Shown one piece after another: positions 15,979 to 25,615 of a stretch of DNA of 64,000 bases. Both the position numbers and the translations under genes were made by a program. Origin of the DNA: Rhodomicrobium vannielii ATCC 17100 (GTDB lineage: Bacteria > Pseudomonadota > Alphaproteobacteria > Rhizobiales > Rhodomicrobiaceae). The notes under the pieces were generated by a model. The model was not told the origin of the DNA, ran no database searches, and was given only the letters and a program-made list of their open reading frames with translations. The stretch is taken from NCBI RefSeq assembly GCF_000166055.1, contig NC_014664.1:2759501-2823500 (forward strand), given 5' to 3'. How positions within the stretch are numbered: the first letter of the stretch is position 1; every line of letters begins with the position of its first letter.

Positions 15979-18068
15979 GCGACCGAACCGAGCTGCACGA
16001 TGGGGATGCCGCGTGCGATCTCCAGATGCGACAGAACCGGAAGGTTTGGGAAAGTGCGTTCGGTTATCATGCGCACGTAGAACCTGATGTCCGGCCCGGC
16101 AACCAGAACGAAGTTGCTCTTCTTGTCCATCAACTCGCGGACCTTCTCCGACAGCTCCAGAGCGAACTGCTCGATGAGGGCCGGACTGATGTCGAATTCG
16201 ACGATCCCGCCCTTCACGTCACGGCGCAGCGCCTGCTGCATGGCCGTTTCCCAACGTTGGCCGAGACGGAGGATTCTGAGTGTGCCGCCATCGGAGAAAT
16301 CCGCGCATATCTGTTGCGCGAGCCTCGACCTGACATGTTCGGCGATCAGTTCGACCCGCTTTGCATGCGGTGCGACTTCGGCCACTGCCTCGAGAATGAG
16401 GCTCAGATTGCGGATCGAAATGCGCTCCTGAAGCAGACGCCGCAGCACGGCGTGAAACGTCGAATTCGACAAGCTGGAAGGGACGATTTCGTCCATAAGG
16501 CGTTTGTATTCCGGATCCAGCGTGTCAACGAGCCGGCGGTAGTCCTTGAAGGAGAGCAGTTGCGAGAGATTGTTCCTCAGCGTCTCCGCCAGGTGGGTCA
16601 GGAGAACCGAAGTGCGGTCTACCGGCGTAAAGCCCTCCGCACGCAGCTTCGCCGAGAACCCATCCGGCACCCACACCGCCTTGATGCCGAAGGTTGGATC
16701 GCGCGTCGCTTCGAACGGGACCAGAGGCACCGGGCCGTCTCCCGTCAGCACGAGCACCTCTCCGAGGCGCAGTTCCCCGCTGGCCACGACGGCGCCGTGG
16801 ATCTTGATCTGATAAGCTTTGGGCGGCATGAAAATGTCGTCCGTCAGCTTTATCTCGGGGACGATGAAGCCGTATTGTTTCGCGAAGTTGCGACGTATGA
16901 TGGAAACGCGATGGCTGATTTCCTGGAAATCGGGCAGGAGGACGCTTGCGATCTGCTTGCCGAGGCAAAGTTCGACATCTGATAGCCTGAGCGACTCCCT
17001 GACTGACAACTTCGCCTGCGCCTCCGCTTCAACCCGCTGGCGATCGGTCGCGGCTGCCTGACGCGTTGCGAGACCGGCTTTTCGCCGCGGCTCCGAATAA
17101 GCCACAAACATCAGTGTCCCGGCGAGCAGGGCGAAGGGGAAAAACGGCAGGCCCGGCGCGACTGCGAGTACGCACGAAACAACGCCGGCGACAAAAAGCG
17201 CACGCGGATAATTACCGAGCTGGCTGAGAACCACTTTCTCCGCAGAGCCGCGCGTGCCGCCCTTCGAAACGAGCAGACCAGCGGCGAGCGAGACGATGAG
17301 CGCCGGGATCTGGGTAACGAGGCCGTCACCGACCGATAGCTTGACAAAGACATCGGCGGCCGATGCGAAACTCATGTCGTGCCTGACGACCCCGATTACG
17401 ATGCCGCCGAAGATGTTAATGGCCGTGATGATCAGACCGGCAATCGCATCGCCGCGCACGAATTTCGACGCGCCGTCCATCGCGCCAAAGAACGCGCTCT
17501 CTTCTTCGAGTTCGCGCCTCCGCTCCATCGCCTCCTTTTCGTCGATGTTGCCCGCGGCGAGGTCGGCATCGATAGCCATCTGCTTGCCGGGGATAGCGTC
17601 GAGAGTGAAGCGCGCGCCGACCTCGGCGATACGGGTGGCGCCTTTCGTGATAACGAGAAAATTGACGGTGACGAGGATCAGAAAGACGATCACGCCGATC
17701 AGGAAGTCGCCGCTCATCACGAAGTCCGCGAAACCCGCGATGACGTAGCCCGCAGCCGAATAGCCTTCAGCGCCATGCGAGAGGATGAGGCGCGTTGTTG
17801 CGATGTTGAGTGACAGTCGAAGCAACGTCGAGATCAGCAACACAGTCGGAAAGGCGGAGAAATCGAGCGGCTTTTGTATCCAGAGCGCAACCATCAGGAT
17901 GAGAACCGACAACGCGATCGAAATCGCGAGACCGATATCGATGATCACGGGGGGCAAGGGGACGAAAAGCACCGTGAGGATAAACAGGATACCGAAGGCG
18001 AACCCGACATCCTGATTGTTCATCCCGGCGGCAATGGGCTGCGCACCGGTCGTCTGGGGTGACGACAC
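15975..18068 (-). CDS. flhA: Flagellar export gate component FlhA
   Basis: FlhA forms the nonameric export gate that receives substrates and chaperones. From the GTG at 18068 it is 697 residues: about eight membrane helices in the first ~330 residues (starting [21 protein letters not shown] region, with the conserved [13 protein letters not shown] and [11 protein letters not shown] segments), then the cytoplasmic domain ending in [13 protein letters not shown]. The GTG has GGAG 7 bp ahead and yields the usual family length. An ATG at 18155 would overlap fliQ by 47 bp, and an ATG at 18023 would begin at the first helix. It overlaps fliR by 4 bp. Confidence 0.96.
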   Translation of the reverse strand: MSSPQTTGAQPIAAGMNNQDVGFAFGILFILTVLFVPLPPVIIDIGLAISIALSVLILMVALWIQKPLDFSAFPTVLLISTLLRLSLNIATTRLILSHGAEGYSAAGYVIAGFADFVMSGDFLIGVIVFLILVTVNFLVITKGATRIAEVGARFTLDAIPGKQMAIDADLAAGNIDEKEAMERRRELEEESAFFGAMDGASKFVRGDAIAGLIITAINIFGGIVIGVVRHDMSFASAADVFVKLSVGDGLVTQIPALIVSLAAGLLVSKGGTRGSAEKVVLSQLGNYPRALFVAGVVSCVLAVAPGLPFFPFALLAGTLMFVAYSEPRRKAGLATRQAAATDRQRVEAEAQAKLSVRESLRLSDVELCLGKQIASVLLPDFQEISHRVSIIRRNFAKQYGFIVPEIKLTDDIFMPPKAYQIKIHGAVVASGELRLGEVLVLTGDGPVPLVPFEATRDPTFGIKAVWVPDGFSAKLRAEGFTPVDRTSVLLTHLAETLRNNLSQLLSFKDYRRLVDTLDPEYKRLMDEIVPSSLSNSTFHAVLRRLLQERISIRNLSLILEAVAEVAPHAKRVELIAEHVRSRLAQQICADFSDGGTLRILRLGQRWETAMQQALRRDVKGGIVEFDISPALIEQFALELSEKVRELMDKKSNFVLVAGPDIRFYVRMITERTFPNLPVLSHLEIARGIPIVQLGSVA

Positions 18069-18108
18069 GCTCGATCTCCGTGGTGGTTTAGGGAAACCGG
18101 CTTCCCGT

Positions 18109-18375
18109 TCAGAAGCCGTGCTCGATACGCGAATAAGCTTGCTCGGAAATCCCAAGCAATACGCTTCCGATGAAGGACGCCGTCAGCATGGCTACGACGA
18201 AGACGGTCACGATTTTCGGGATGAACGTCAGGGTCGCTTCCTGGATCTGGGTCAGCGCCTGGAACAGAGAGATGGCAATCCCGACCGCCATCGCCGCGCC
18301 AATCATCGGCCCACTAGCCAAAATGACGACCCAGATGGCTGATTTCACGAGATCCATGGCGTCTGCCTGGTTCAT
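18109..18375 (-). CDS. fliQ: Flagellar export channel protein FliQ
   Basis: This 88-residue protein has two membrane helices ([20 protein letters not shown] and [19 protein letters not shown]) joined by the conserved [16 protein letters not shown] loop, the classic FliQ pattern. It lies 6 bp after flgD and upstream of flhA, as in Sinorhizobium. Confidence 0.95.
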   Translation of the reverse strand: MNQADAMDLVKSAIWVVILASGPMIGAAMAVGIAISLFQALTQIQEATLTFIPKIVTVFVVAMLTASFIGSVLLGISEQAYSRIEHGF

Positions 18376-18381
18376 GGCCGC

Positions 18382-18792
18382 CTACGAGATGACGACGCCG
18401 GAAGCCAGCTCGATGGTGCTCCCGTCGGCCAGTGTTGCGACTGAGCCCGAGGAACTGATTTCGATGGAGGCGATCGTGCCTGAAATGGTTCCGTCCGCCG
18501 ACGTCACCGTCTTTCCGATGAGCGATGCCCCTTGCGAAATGGCAGTCTGCGTCAGCAACGTGTCCAACCGCGAGTTCGCGTTGACAAGCTGCTCGACCGA
18601 CGAAAACGATGCCAGTTGCGAGATAAACTGTGTGGGGTCCGTCGGGTCCGTCGGGTCCTGGTTTTGAAGCTGCGCAACAAGCAACTGAAGAAAGCTGTTA
18701 TAGTCAAGCGTGTTCGATTCACTTGTTGAGCTGGTTGACGTTGATGTCGTCGACGTTGCATTTGCTGATGAGGCGGTTGCCGAGACGGACAT
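18382..18792 (-). CDS. flgD: Hook-capping / hook assembly protein FlgD
   Basis: FlgD forms the cap that lets hook subunits polymerise outside the cell. The 136-residue protein has a Ser/Thr-rich leader (residues 1-27), then the family signature DYNSFLQLLVAQLQNQDP and TDPTQFISQLASFSSVEQ, and a short beta-rich tail (LIGKTVTSADG). It is shorter than enteric FlgD and lacks the long Tudor/Fn3 region, as in other alphaproteobacteria. The only plausible start, ATG 18792, makes the gene overlap flbT by 74 bp in another frame. A 9-bp unit repeated 2.7 times (18635-18658) encodes the DPTDPT stretch at the canonical family length, so it is not an expansion. Confidence 0.93.
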   Translation of the reverse strand: MSVSATASSANATSTTSTSTSSTSESNTLDYNSFLQLLVAQLQNQDPTDPTDPTQFISQLASFSSVEQLVNANSRLDTLLTQTAISQGASLIGKTVTSADGTISGTIASIEISSSGSVATLADGSTIELASGVVIS

Positions 18793-19198
18793 TGATTTGT
18801 TTCCCTGCGTCCTTGATTTTGCCCTGGAGACATTCGGCCACGAAAGGCCTTAGAACCTTCAACGCGTCGAAATATCGGCCACCATCGACCAGTTGCTCAA
18901 CGTGATCCAGAGCGGCTCCCAACTCGCTAGATGCATCGACACCCAACTCCGACGCTATCTCAACCACGGATTTTCTGACGCTATCTGCACTTCCCGGATC
19001 GATCAGCATCGCCTGTATAAGGAAATACAGTTGACGGATCGGCGTCGTGGCCCGCTCAGCCTGCATGACGTATGCTTCCAGCAGGAACGCGACATCGTTG
19101 AGAAATTCGATCGAAACCTTCCGATCAGCCCGCAAAACCGCGCCGTTGATGAAAATCCGCTCGCCCGGCTTGAGGCTGACAGAAAAAGGACGGGTCAT
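18719..19198 (-). CDS. flbT: Flagellin mRNA regulator FlbT
   Basis: FlbT post-transcriptionally limits flagellin synthesis; in Caulobacter it acts on the flagellin mRNA leader. The 159-residue protein shows the family opening SVSLKPGERIFINGAVLR, followed by FLLEAYVMQAERATTPIRQLYF and a C-terminal helical part. The last ~25 residues run over the start of flgD in another frame. The ATG overlaps the flaF stop (ATGA), so flaF and flbT are coupled, as is typical for this pair. Confidence 0.9.
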   Translation of the reverse strand: MTRPFSVSLKPGERIFINGAVLRADRKVSIEFLNDVAFLLEAYVMQAERATTPIRQLYFLIQAMLIDPGSADSVRKSVVEIASELGVDASSELGAALDHVEQLVDGGRYFDALKVLRPFVAECLQGKIKDAGKQINVRLGNRLISKCNVDDINVNQLNK

Positions 19199-19542
19199 TT
19201 GAGGCCTTCTGCAACGGATCGGGACACATCGATGATGAAGCCAAAATCCTTGCTTTCGCCGCGCCGGATTGCCTCAATGCGCCGAAGCACCGCGATTCCG
19301 ATCGAAATGAGATCCGCACGAAGCTTGTGCGGCAGTCTGTTATCGGGCAAGCCCAACTGCTCTATGAAGAAAACCCAAAGGCGCTTGGTGTAGAGGAGCG
19401 CTTCGATCGCTTCCGCCGATCGAGAGCCTGCCTCGGCGCCTCTTTGTAACAGGTTGATTGAACGCAGGATCGACGCGCGTTCCGTGCTGCGTGCCATCCT
19501 GACGTCTGTCGCCAACGCTTCCTGATACGGCGAATGATACAT
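19195..19542 (-). CDS. flaF: Flagellin synthesis regulator FlaF
   Basis: This 115-residue protein opens with MYHSPYQEALATDVRMARS and continues with EAIEALLYTKRLWVFFIEQLG and LRADLISIGIAVLRRIEAIR, the conserved blocks of FlaF. FlaF promotes flagellin translation or secretion and counteracts FlbT in Caulobacter and Brucella. It stands between flgL and flbT. Confidence 0.93.
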   Translation of the reverse strand: MYHSPYQEALATDVRMARSTERASILRSINLLQRGAEAGSRSAEAIEALLYTKRLWVFFIEQLGLPDNRLPHKLRADLISIGIAVLRRIEAIRRGESKDFGFIIDVSRSVAEGLK

Positions 19543-19562
19543 GGTGAAGTCCCCGGCCTTGA

Positions 19563-20600
19563 TTAGACGCTGAGATAGTTGACGAGCGACAAGCTGTAGA
19601 TACGGTTGGTCAGCGTATAGGACGTGTCGAGAAGCGTCTCAAGCTGCGCCAGCTTTGCCGATGCCTCGGTCGGATCCGAGTCGCCCAGCTCGCTGGACCA
19701 GTTATCGACCAGCGCTTTTTCCGTGGTGAGCCGGGCGTTTGTCGACGTGATCTGCGATTGCGACACGCCCAGCGTGGTTTGCATGCCACTGATGCCCGCC
19801 ATCGCGCTGTTCACCTTTTCAAGCGCGGCTACTATGACAGTTTGCTGCGTCGTCGAATTGAGGTTGTCGAGGCCGAGGTCGGAGATCATCGTGTATGCTT
19901 CGGCGAGTTGCCGGAACGCCTCTTCATTGGCGGACACCGATGTTGTCGCCGTTTGCCCTTCAGAGATTCGCGCGGTGCCCCTCGTCGAAGAAGCGTTCGA
20001 CCAGTTGCCCGACCAAGACGTGTCATCGAACAGCGTGGCGTAGTCGCCGGACAGGAAGGATGCCATGTCGCTGGACGTGATCGAACTTGCTGAGGTATCG
20101 GACTGCGTCATGCCGAATGCCGCGTAGAAGGCGCTCGCCGTGGCGGCTTGCGCGGCGTCCGAGTAGTCGTTCAGCGGGGTAACGGTTGTGTTCGAGCCGC
20201 CAAAGACGTAAGCGCCCCCGGTGCTGGTGTTCAAGGAGGTAATCAGGGACTCCACCATGCCCTTCGCCTGCGTGGCGAGGGCGCTCACATCCCCGGTGCT
20301 CTTTGCCGACAGGAGCGCGTTGCTGAGCGTCTCGGCATCGCTGTAAATCGCGGTGAGCGACGTGGTCGAGGCCTTGATCTTGTTCAGCACGATGGAATTG
20401 GCGTTGATCGTATTGGTCAAGCTTGTCGATTGCGCCTGCAGAGTTCGATAGAGCCCGTATTGACTTCCCAAAGCCGAAGCGGGATCGGAGATCTTTCCGC
20501 TTGAGGTCTCGGCCGTCACCTTCGCGATCTTGGCCTGCGTGTCCGCAACCGCGCCCGGCGCAATTGAATAGAGGACTGATGTGGAAACTGTGCTCACCAA
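19563..20600 (-). CDS. flgL: Hook-filament junction protein FlgL
   Basis: This 345-residue flagellin-like protein has an N-terminal helical region with AETSSGKISDPASALGSQYG, a variable Ser/Thr/Ala-rich centre, and a C-terminal helix (KLAQLETLLDTSYTLTNRIY). It forms the second junction ring between hook and filament. The start is TTG at 20600 or GTG at 20597, both behind GGAGGG; the TTG has the better 6-bp spacing. It lies 14 bp after flgK. Confidence 0.93.
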   Translation of the reverse strand: MVSTVSTSVLYSIAPGAVADTQAKIAKVTAETSSGKISDPASALGSQYGLYRTLQAQSTSLTNTINANSIVLNKIKASTTSLTAIYSDAETLSNALLSAKSTGDVSALATQAKGMVESLITSLNTSTGGAYVFGGSNTTVTPLNDYSDAAQAATASAFYAAFGMTQSDTSASSITSSDMASFLSGDYATLFDDTSWSGNWSNASSTRGTARISEGQTATTSVSANEEAFRQLAEAYTMISDLGLDNLNSTTQQTVIVAALEKVNSAMAGISGMQTTLGVSQSQITSTNARLTTEKALVDNWSSELGDSDPTEASAKLAQLETLLDTSYTLTNRIYSLSLVNYLSV

Positions 20601-20614
20601 GGTTCGCCCTCCGG

Positions 20615-22084
20615 CTAGATTGCGTTGAGAAGATCCGAGAACATCTGATCGACGGCCGAAACCAGCTTCGCCGAAGCGGCGTATGATTGTTCAAGCGCGA
20701 GCATCTTGGAGAGCTCGCTGTCGAGGTTCACCCCTGTGGCGTTCGAGAGCGCGGTCGCCGCAGTGCTTTTTACGGTCGCGCTGTAGGCGGCCGTACTCGA
20801 TGCGCTTTGCGACTTGACGCCGAGCCAGGAGGCTGAGGCGGCGGCATAGTCGCTCAAGCTGATAGAGGTGCCTGCGCCGGCGCTGGTGTCGAATGTCATT
20901 TTGGAGCTGAGGCTATCGACCAGCCCATCCAGGCGGTCCGTGTAGCCGGATTGGCCGGGGCTCGGATTATAAACATAAGGGGCGGCTCCATTGGTGGAGA
21001 TGCCACCATCCCTCAGCAGGGTCGGAGTAGCGATAACCGAAGACGCTAACGAAATCCTCGCCGCAAGCCCCTCGGAAACAGTCCCGGAAGTTGGGACCAC
21101 GAGGCTCCCGCTGTCAGTAAACAGGCCAGCCTGCGCTGAGCCGGTGCCGGATGCGCTCTGATCGGTTTCCTGAAAAGCGGTAATCAGGCCGCGGGCGATT
21201 TCGTCGAGTTGATCCTGATAGGTGACCGCGAGATCGTCCCTTACCTCAACCAGCCCGGCGAGCTTCCCGCTCTTGATTTCATAGGACGCTCCCGACGCGG
21301 TGACGGGCACGCCATCGACATAGACGGCGTTTCCCTGCGTGGACGCTGCGAACGCATTCGTCGCCTCGAACGAGACGGAACGGGCGGCCTTGTCGAACAG
21401 CGTGACGCCGCTGTCCGTATAGATGGCCATGTCGTTGTTCGAGCGCGTCACGGTGGAGATGCCGATTTCGGCGCTCAGGCTTTGCAGGATAGCGTCGCGT
21501 TGATCGAGCGCATCAGTGGTGTCAGCGCCGGTGACCGTTCCCTTGACAATCGTTTCGTTGACGGTCTGGAACTGCGCCAGCAAGTCATTGATGGTCGAAA
21601 CGGAGTCCGAGATGGCGGAGTCCGCATCGGCGCGAACCTGCTGCACGACATCGCTAGCTGCGTTGAGCGCGTCGGAAAGGTCGCTCGCAGCCTGCACGGC
21701 GGCACTCGCCGCAGCCGTAGATTCGGGCGATGCCGCGTAGGTCGACAGATCGTCCGACAGAGCCGAGATGAGAGCGGTTGGCGACGTGGTGTCATCGGTC
21801 GAGGTTGCCCCAACCGTGCTCTGAAGCCGCGCGAGCGCGTCCGAAACCGCTCCGTCGCGCGCGTCGTCGGCATTTGCCGCCAACAAACTTTTCAGAGCGG
21901 CGGCGTTCGACACGCGCGTAATGGAGACGACCGACGGCAAGCCGTTTATCGTGGCTACATTGGCGAGCTTGCGGCTTGCCCCTTCCGTGCTCTGATTCGC
22001 TACGTTGCGCGAAAGAACCGCGATCTGCGACGAAGCAACGGAGATGCCTGCGGTGGCGGTATCGAGCGCAGCAGTCAAGGACAT
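20615..22084 (-). CDS. flgK: Hook-filament junction protein FlgK
   Basis: FlgK is exported and forms the first junction layer on the hook. The 489-residue protein begins with AGISVASSQIAVLSRNVANQ, the rod/hook-family N-terminal helix, and ends in the C-terminal coil LDSELSKMLALEQSYAASAKL with a final VDQMFSDLLNAI helix. The middle is rich in Ala, Ser, Thr and Asp, as expected for an exported axial protein. It lies 11 bp after flgE. Confidence 0.95.
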   Translation of the reverse strand: MSLTAALDTATAGISVASSQIAVLSRNVANQSTEGASRKLANVATINGLPSVVSITRVSNAAALKSLLAANADDARDGAVSDALARLQSTVGATSTDDTTSPTALISALSDDLSTYAASPESTAAASAAVQAASDLSDALNAASDVVQQVRADADSAISDSVSTINDLLAQFQTVNETIVKGTVTGADTTDALDQRDAILQSLSAEIGISTVTRSNNDMAIYTDSGVTLFDKAARSVSFEATNAFAASTQGNAVYVDGVPVTASGASYEIKSGKLAGLVEVRDDLAVTYQDQLDEIARGLITAFQETDQSASGTGSAQAGLFTDSGSLVVPTSGTVSEGLAARISLASSVIATPTLLRDGGISTNGAAPYVYNPSPGQSGYTDRLDGLVDSLSSKMTFDTSAGAGTSISLSDYAAASASWLGVKSQSASSTAAYSATVKSTAATALSNATGVNLDSELSKMLALEQSYAASAKLVSAVDQMFSDLLNAI

Positions 22085-22095
22085 CGGTCAGACCT

Positions 22096-23337
22096 TTAGG
22101 TGTTGAGATTGACCAGAACTTTCAGAAGGTCGGACCCTGTCTGAAAGACCTTGGCGTTGGACTGATAGATGTTCTGGGACTGGATCATCCGGGTTAGCTC
22201 CGTCGCGAGATCGACGTCGGAGTTTTCAAGCGTGTAGGAACCGATTGTCCCGAAGCCGTTAGTCCCGGCGGTGCCGATCTGAACGCTGCCCGAATCCTGA
22301 TTGGGCAAATAGGCGTTTCCACTGATGACAGTCATGTTGTCGGGACTGGCAACCATCGCGAGCGGGATTGTGTAGGCGGCCACCGAAGAGCCGTCCTCAT
22401 AAACAACCGACAGCGTGCCGTCGTCCGAAATTTCCACAGACTTCACGGCGCTCGCCGCGTTGCCGTTCACGTTCGCCGAGAACGTGTACTTGGCATCAAG
22501 CTGTGTCGATTTCGAAATGTCGAGCACCACCGTGGAGCCGTTTGGCACAGGAATTGAGAGGCTCGTTGGCGAAGTGAGCGCGTACGTTGTGGAGTCGAAC
22601 GTCAGGGTTTCGGTCGCAAGCGCGCCGCTCGAATAGGGGAAGCCGCCAGCGGTTGCGTCCGCCTGATTATAGACAGAAACTTCCCATGTATTATCGGCCG
22701 TCTTCGTGTAATAGGCGTCGAGATTAACTGCGGTCCCGGCATTATTGTACGCGGTGAACGAGGTCTTTTGCGTATAGGTCGCGTCGGCCGCATTAGCCGA
22801 AGGCAGCTTGGTCGCATCCGTTACGGCCGTCGCCTGCAAAGGCAGATTGAAAGTGACCGTGCCTTCCGTCGACGGGACCGCCTTCATCGCCAGGTCGCTG
22901 ATGTTGACCTCTTCGAGCCCCGCGTAGCTGTTTGCTGACGGCGTCGTGCCAACCGGATACCCAAGAAGCGTGTATCCGGCCGCGTTCTCCAGGGTGCCGT
23001 CAGCCTGCTTCTCAAATGAGCCCGCACGCGTCAGAGCCGGGGTGCCGTTCGGACCGGACACAATGAAAAAGCCGTTCCCGTCCACGGCGAGGTCCGTGGA
23101 GCTGCTCGTCGACGTCGTGCCCGACTGGCTGCCGATCGCCACGCGCGTATCGACATCCACGCCGCCCGACTGATAGTTGCCTGCCCCACTGCTCGCCACA
23201 AGGGTCGAGAACTCGGTCGAGGCACGCTTGTATCCCGTGGTGCTCACATTCGCGATATTATCGGCCACTGTGCTGAGAGCCGTCGATTGAGCGGCCATGC
23301 CCGACGCACTGGTGTTAAGAAGTCCGTAAAGGCTCAT
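22096..23337 (-). CDS. flgE: Flagellar hook protein FlgE
   Basis: FlgE builds the flexible hook. The 413-residue protein starts with the axial-family helix SGMAAQSTALSTVADNIANV, carries the FlgE strand region (STDLAVDGNGFFIVSG), and ends with the C-terminal helix LENSDVDLATELTRMIQSQ and YQSNAKVFQTGSDLLK. The ATG at 23337 has a GAGG site about 10 bp upstream. The 104-bp gap upstream contains a CAACC-N13-GGTTG inverted repeat (23351-23373). Confidence 0.95.
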   Translation of the reverse strand: MSLYGLLNTSASGMAAQSTALSTVADNIANVSTTGYKRASTEFSTLVASSGAGNYQSGGVDVDTRVAIGSQSGTTSTSSSTDLAVDGNGFFIVSGPNGTPALTRAGSFEKQADGTLENAAGYTLLGYPVGTTPSANSYAGLEEVNISDLAMKAVPSTEGTVTFNLPLQATAVTDATKLPSANAADATYTQKTSFTAYNNAGTAVNLDAYYTKTADNTWEVSVYNQADATAGGFPYSSGALATETLTFDSTTYALTSPTSLSIPVPNGSTVVLDISKSTQLDAKYTFSANVNGNAASAVKSVEISDDGTLSVVYEDGSSVAAYTIPLAMVASPDNMTVISGNAYLPNQDSGSVQIGTAGTNGFGTIGSYTLENSDVDLATELTRMIQSQNIYQSNAKVFQTGSDLLKVLVNLNT

Positions 23338-23441
23338 GCGAATCGATCCTCAACCTATGTTCTATTTCGGTTGTAGGCGCTATAGCTTGCGCGGACCTTG
23401 GATCGACCGGGAATCGCAGAGAAAAGGACGCGTCGCGGACT
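23338..23441 (-). promoter_or_regulatory. Intergenic region upstream of flgE
   Basis: This 104-bp gap between fliI and flgE is the largest inside this part of the flagellar run and may hold an internal promoter for flgE-flgK-flgL. It contains CAACC at 23351-23355 and GGTTGTA at 23369-23375 as an inverted repeat with a 13-bp spacer; related GGTTG(C/T)A sites occur in other flagellar intergenic regions. No clear -10/-35 pair was identified. Confidence 0.35.
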
Positions 23442-24821
23442 TCAGGAAGCGCGCAGCATCAGGCGCAGCATGTCGTCGAGCGTTTCGCCCGGATGAAGAT
23501 CCTCGGCGCTCTGCGTGAGGTAGCGATAGAGGGCAGGGACGAGACGGACGGCCTTGTCGAGTTCAGCGTCATTATTGGGCTTGTGGCCAGCAATCATGCG
23601 GATGTCTCGCGTCTCCTCGAACCTTGAAATCAGCCCTCTGAGGTCGCGCACGGCGGTCTTTTGGCTCGGCGACCAGACGCGCGGAGCGAGCCGCGAAACC
23701 GAACCGAGAATGTCGACCGCCGGAAAGCGCCCCTGATCGGCAATGGCGCGGTCGAGCACGATGTGGCCGTCGAGGATTCCGCGCAGCGTATCCGCTACAG
23801 GATCGTTATGGTCATCCCCGTCTACGAGAACCGAAAAGACGCCCGTGATTGATCCCGTGCCGCTCGCGTTGCCCGCCCTTTCGAGCAGCTTCGGCAGGTC
23901 CGTGAAAACGCTTGGCGGATAGCCGCGCGAGACAGGTGGCTCCCCCGAGGACAGCGCGATTTCCCTCACGGCGTGAGCGTAACGGGTGACGGAGTCGAAC
24001 ACGAGAAGCACGCGCTGCCCCTCATCGCGGAAATACTCCGCCACCGTGAAGGCGGTTTTCGCCGCGAGGCGCCGCATCATTGGGCTTTCGTCGCTCGTTG
24101 AAACAACGAGAACGGCCTTTGCCAGCCCAGCCTTTGCCAAGGTGTCGTCAATGAATTCTCTGACCTCGCGCCCGCGCTCGCCGATTGCGGCAAACACGGT
24201 CACGTCGAAGGAACTGCCGCGCGTCAGCATGGAAAGGAGCGTCGATTTGCCAACGCCCGATCCGGCGAAAATGCCGATCCGCTGGCCGGCGCAGAGCGGC
24301 GTGAAGACATCGATGACGCGCACGCCCGTCGGCACGGGCTCGCTCACGCGCTGCCGCTCAAGAGCCAGTGGCGGCGCCTGGTCGACCGGAATGGAGCGCC
24401 TCCCACGCGCGAGCGGCGGGCCATTATCTATGGGACGACCCAGCGCATCGATGACGCGCCCCTTCCATGTTTCGTCCGGCCGCAGCTTCATCGTCGAAGC
24501 AAGCCTGACCGGCGCGCCGAGGAAAGGCTGGTGACGCTCCTCGATTGTTCGGACCAGAATCGTGTCGCGCTCGACGCGCAGCGTCTCGGCGATGGCGTCG
24601 CCCACGTCGGTCGCGATGGAGACCCAATCGCCGAGCTTCGTGTATTTCGACAGCCCCTCGACGCGGATGTGTTCCGTCGAAAGCTCGACGACCCGGCCGC
24701 TGACGATCGCGAGCCGATCGTCGAGCGCCGCCTCGAAAGTCTCCGCGAGAGTTTCGAGGGCGGTGCGGCCGAAGCGCGGCTGAACGCCGGAGGACGCGCG
24801 TTGCGGCTGTTCAGCCGTCAT
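23442..24821 (-). CDS. fliI: Flagellum-specific ATPase FliI
   Basis: FliI is the hexameric ATPase at the base of the export apparatus. The 459-residue protein has the F1-ATPase beta-like fold with Walker A AGSGVGKS (186-193), the ERGREVREFIDD region, Walker B LLVFDSVTRYAHAVREIAL and the SRGYPPSVFTDLP loop that marks FliI among its relatives. The ATG overlaps the flgF stop by 4 bp. Its partner FliH is encoded at 30329. Confidence 0.96.
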   Translation of the reverse strand: MTAEQPQRASSGVQPRFGRTALETLAETFEAALDDRLAIVSGRVVELSTEHIRVEGLSKYTKLGDWVSIATDVGDAIAETLRVERDTILVRTIEERHQPFLGAPVRLASTMKLRPDETWKGRVIDALGRPIDNGPPLARGRRSIPVDQAPPLALERQRVSEPVPTGVRVIDVFTPLCAGQRIGIFAGSGVGKSTLLSMLTRGSSFDVTVFAAIGERGREVREFIDDTLAKAGLAKAVLVVSTSDESPMMRRLAAKTAFTVAEYFRDEGQRVLLVFDSVTRYAHAVREIALSSGEPPVSRGYPPSVFTDLPKLLERAGNASGTGSITGVFSVLVDGDDHNDPVADTLRGILDGHIVLDRAIADQGRFPAVDILGSVSRLAPRVWSPSQKTAVRDLRGLISRFEETRDIRMIAGHKPNNDAELDKAVRLVPALYRYLTQSAEDLHPGETLDDMLRLMLRAS

Positions 24822-25543
24822 GAAGTCGGCGAGCCGAGAGACTGAATAGCCGACTTAAGGCCCGATTCGACCGACTGGATTGTCGAGGCGGCCTCATCGA
24901 ATGCGCGCTGCACATAAATGAGTCTGGCTGTCTCCTTGATTGCGTTCACGTTCGACTCTTCTACGTAGCCCGATGCCATGCTGCTCTTGGCGGGGTCCGT
25001 CGCAGCGATGGCAGGCTTGTCCGCGATGAACCCGCCTTCGACGCGCGAAAGCTTCGCATCGGAGCCGAAGACAAACACACCGAGCACGCCGACGCGCTCG
25101 TTGTTCTGCGTAACCGTGCCGTCCTCGGCAATCTGCGGCGTCGGGCCGTTGGGATCGACCTGCATCGGCGCGCCACCGGCATCGAGCACCGGATGGCCAC
25201 GCATCGACACCAGCATTCCGCTTGTCGTCAGTTGTATGCGGCCATCGCGCGTGTACATCCTCCCAGCGGGAGCCTGGACGGAAAGCCAGCCTTGGCCCTT
25301 GAGAGCGACGTCAAGCGGATTGCCGGTCTTGATCAGCCCGCCCGCACCGAGGCTGACGACGCCATCCTTCGACGTGACGAAGGCTGTCATCTGCGCATCG
25401 GCAGCCGACAGCACGCTGTCAAACTTCATTTCCGTGCCCCGATAGCCAACGGTATTGGCGTTCGCCACGTTCTGAGCGACGGTATCCAGGCGTTTCTGAA
25501 GCGCAACCTGAGCGGACAGCGCTACATAGAGCGACGACTGCAT
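24818..25543 (-). CDS. flgF: Flagellar proximal rod protein FlgF
   Basis: This 241-residue axial protein begins SLYVALSAQVALQKRLDTVA and has the NVANANTVGYRGTEMKFDS segment typical of rod proteins, the PLDVALKGQGWLSVQAPAGR strand and a C-terminal SMASGYVEESNVNAIKE helix. Length and the QxxLQKRLDTVAQN helix fit FlgF better than FlgG. The ATG at 25543 has GGAG 6 bp ahead. It is coupled to fliI. Confidence 0.92.
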   Translation of the reverse strand: MQSSLYVALSAQVALQKRLDTVAQNVANANTVGYRGTEMKFDSVLSAADAQMTAFVTSKDGVVSLGAGGLIKTGNPLDVALKGQGWLSVQAPAGRMYTRDGRIQLTTSGMLVSMRGHPVLDAGGAPMQVDPNGPTPQIAEDGTVTQNNERVGVLGVFVFGSDAKLSRVEGGFIADKPAIAATDPAKSSMASGYVEESNVNAIKETARLIYVQRAFDEAASTIQSVESGLKSAIQSLGSPTS

Positions 25544-25615
25544 GAACGTCTCCGGGGGGGTGCAAGATGCTGCGGGTGGGGCAGGGGAGCGGCGGATTGA
25601 CCGTTGCGGCGGAGG

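Noticed and set aside
18635-18658. 2.7 copies of a 9-bp repeat in flgD as a variable tandem repeat
   Set aside because: The encoded segment has the canonical family length, so it is probably not an expansion.
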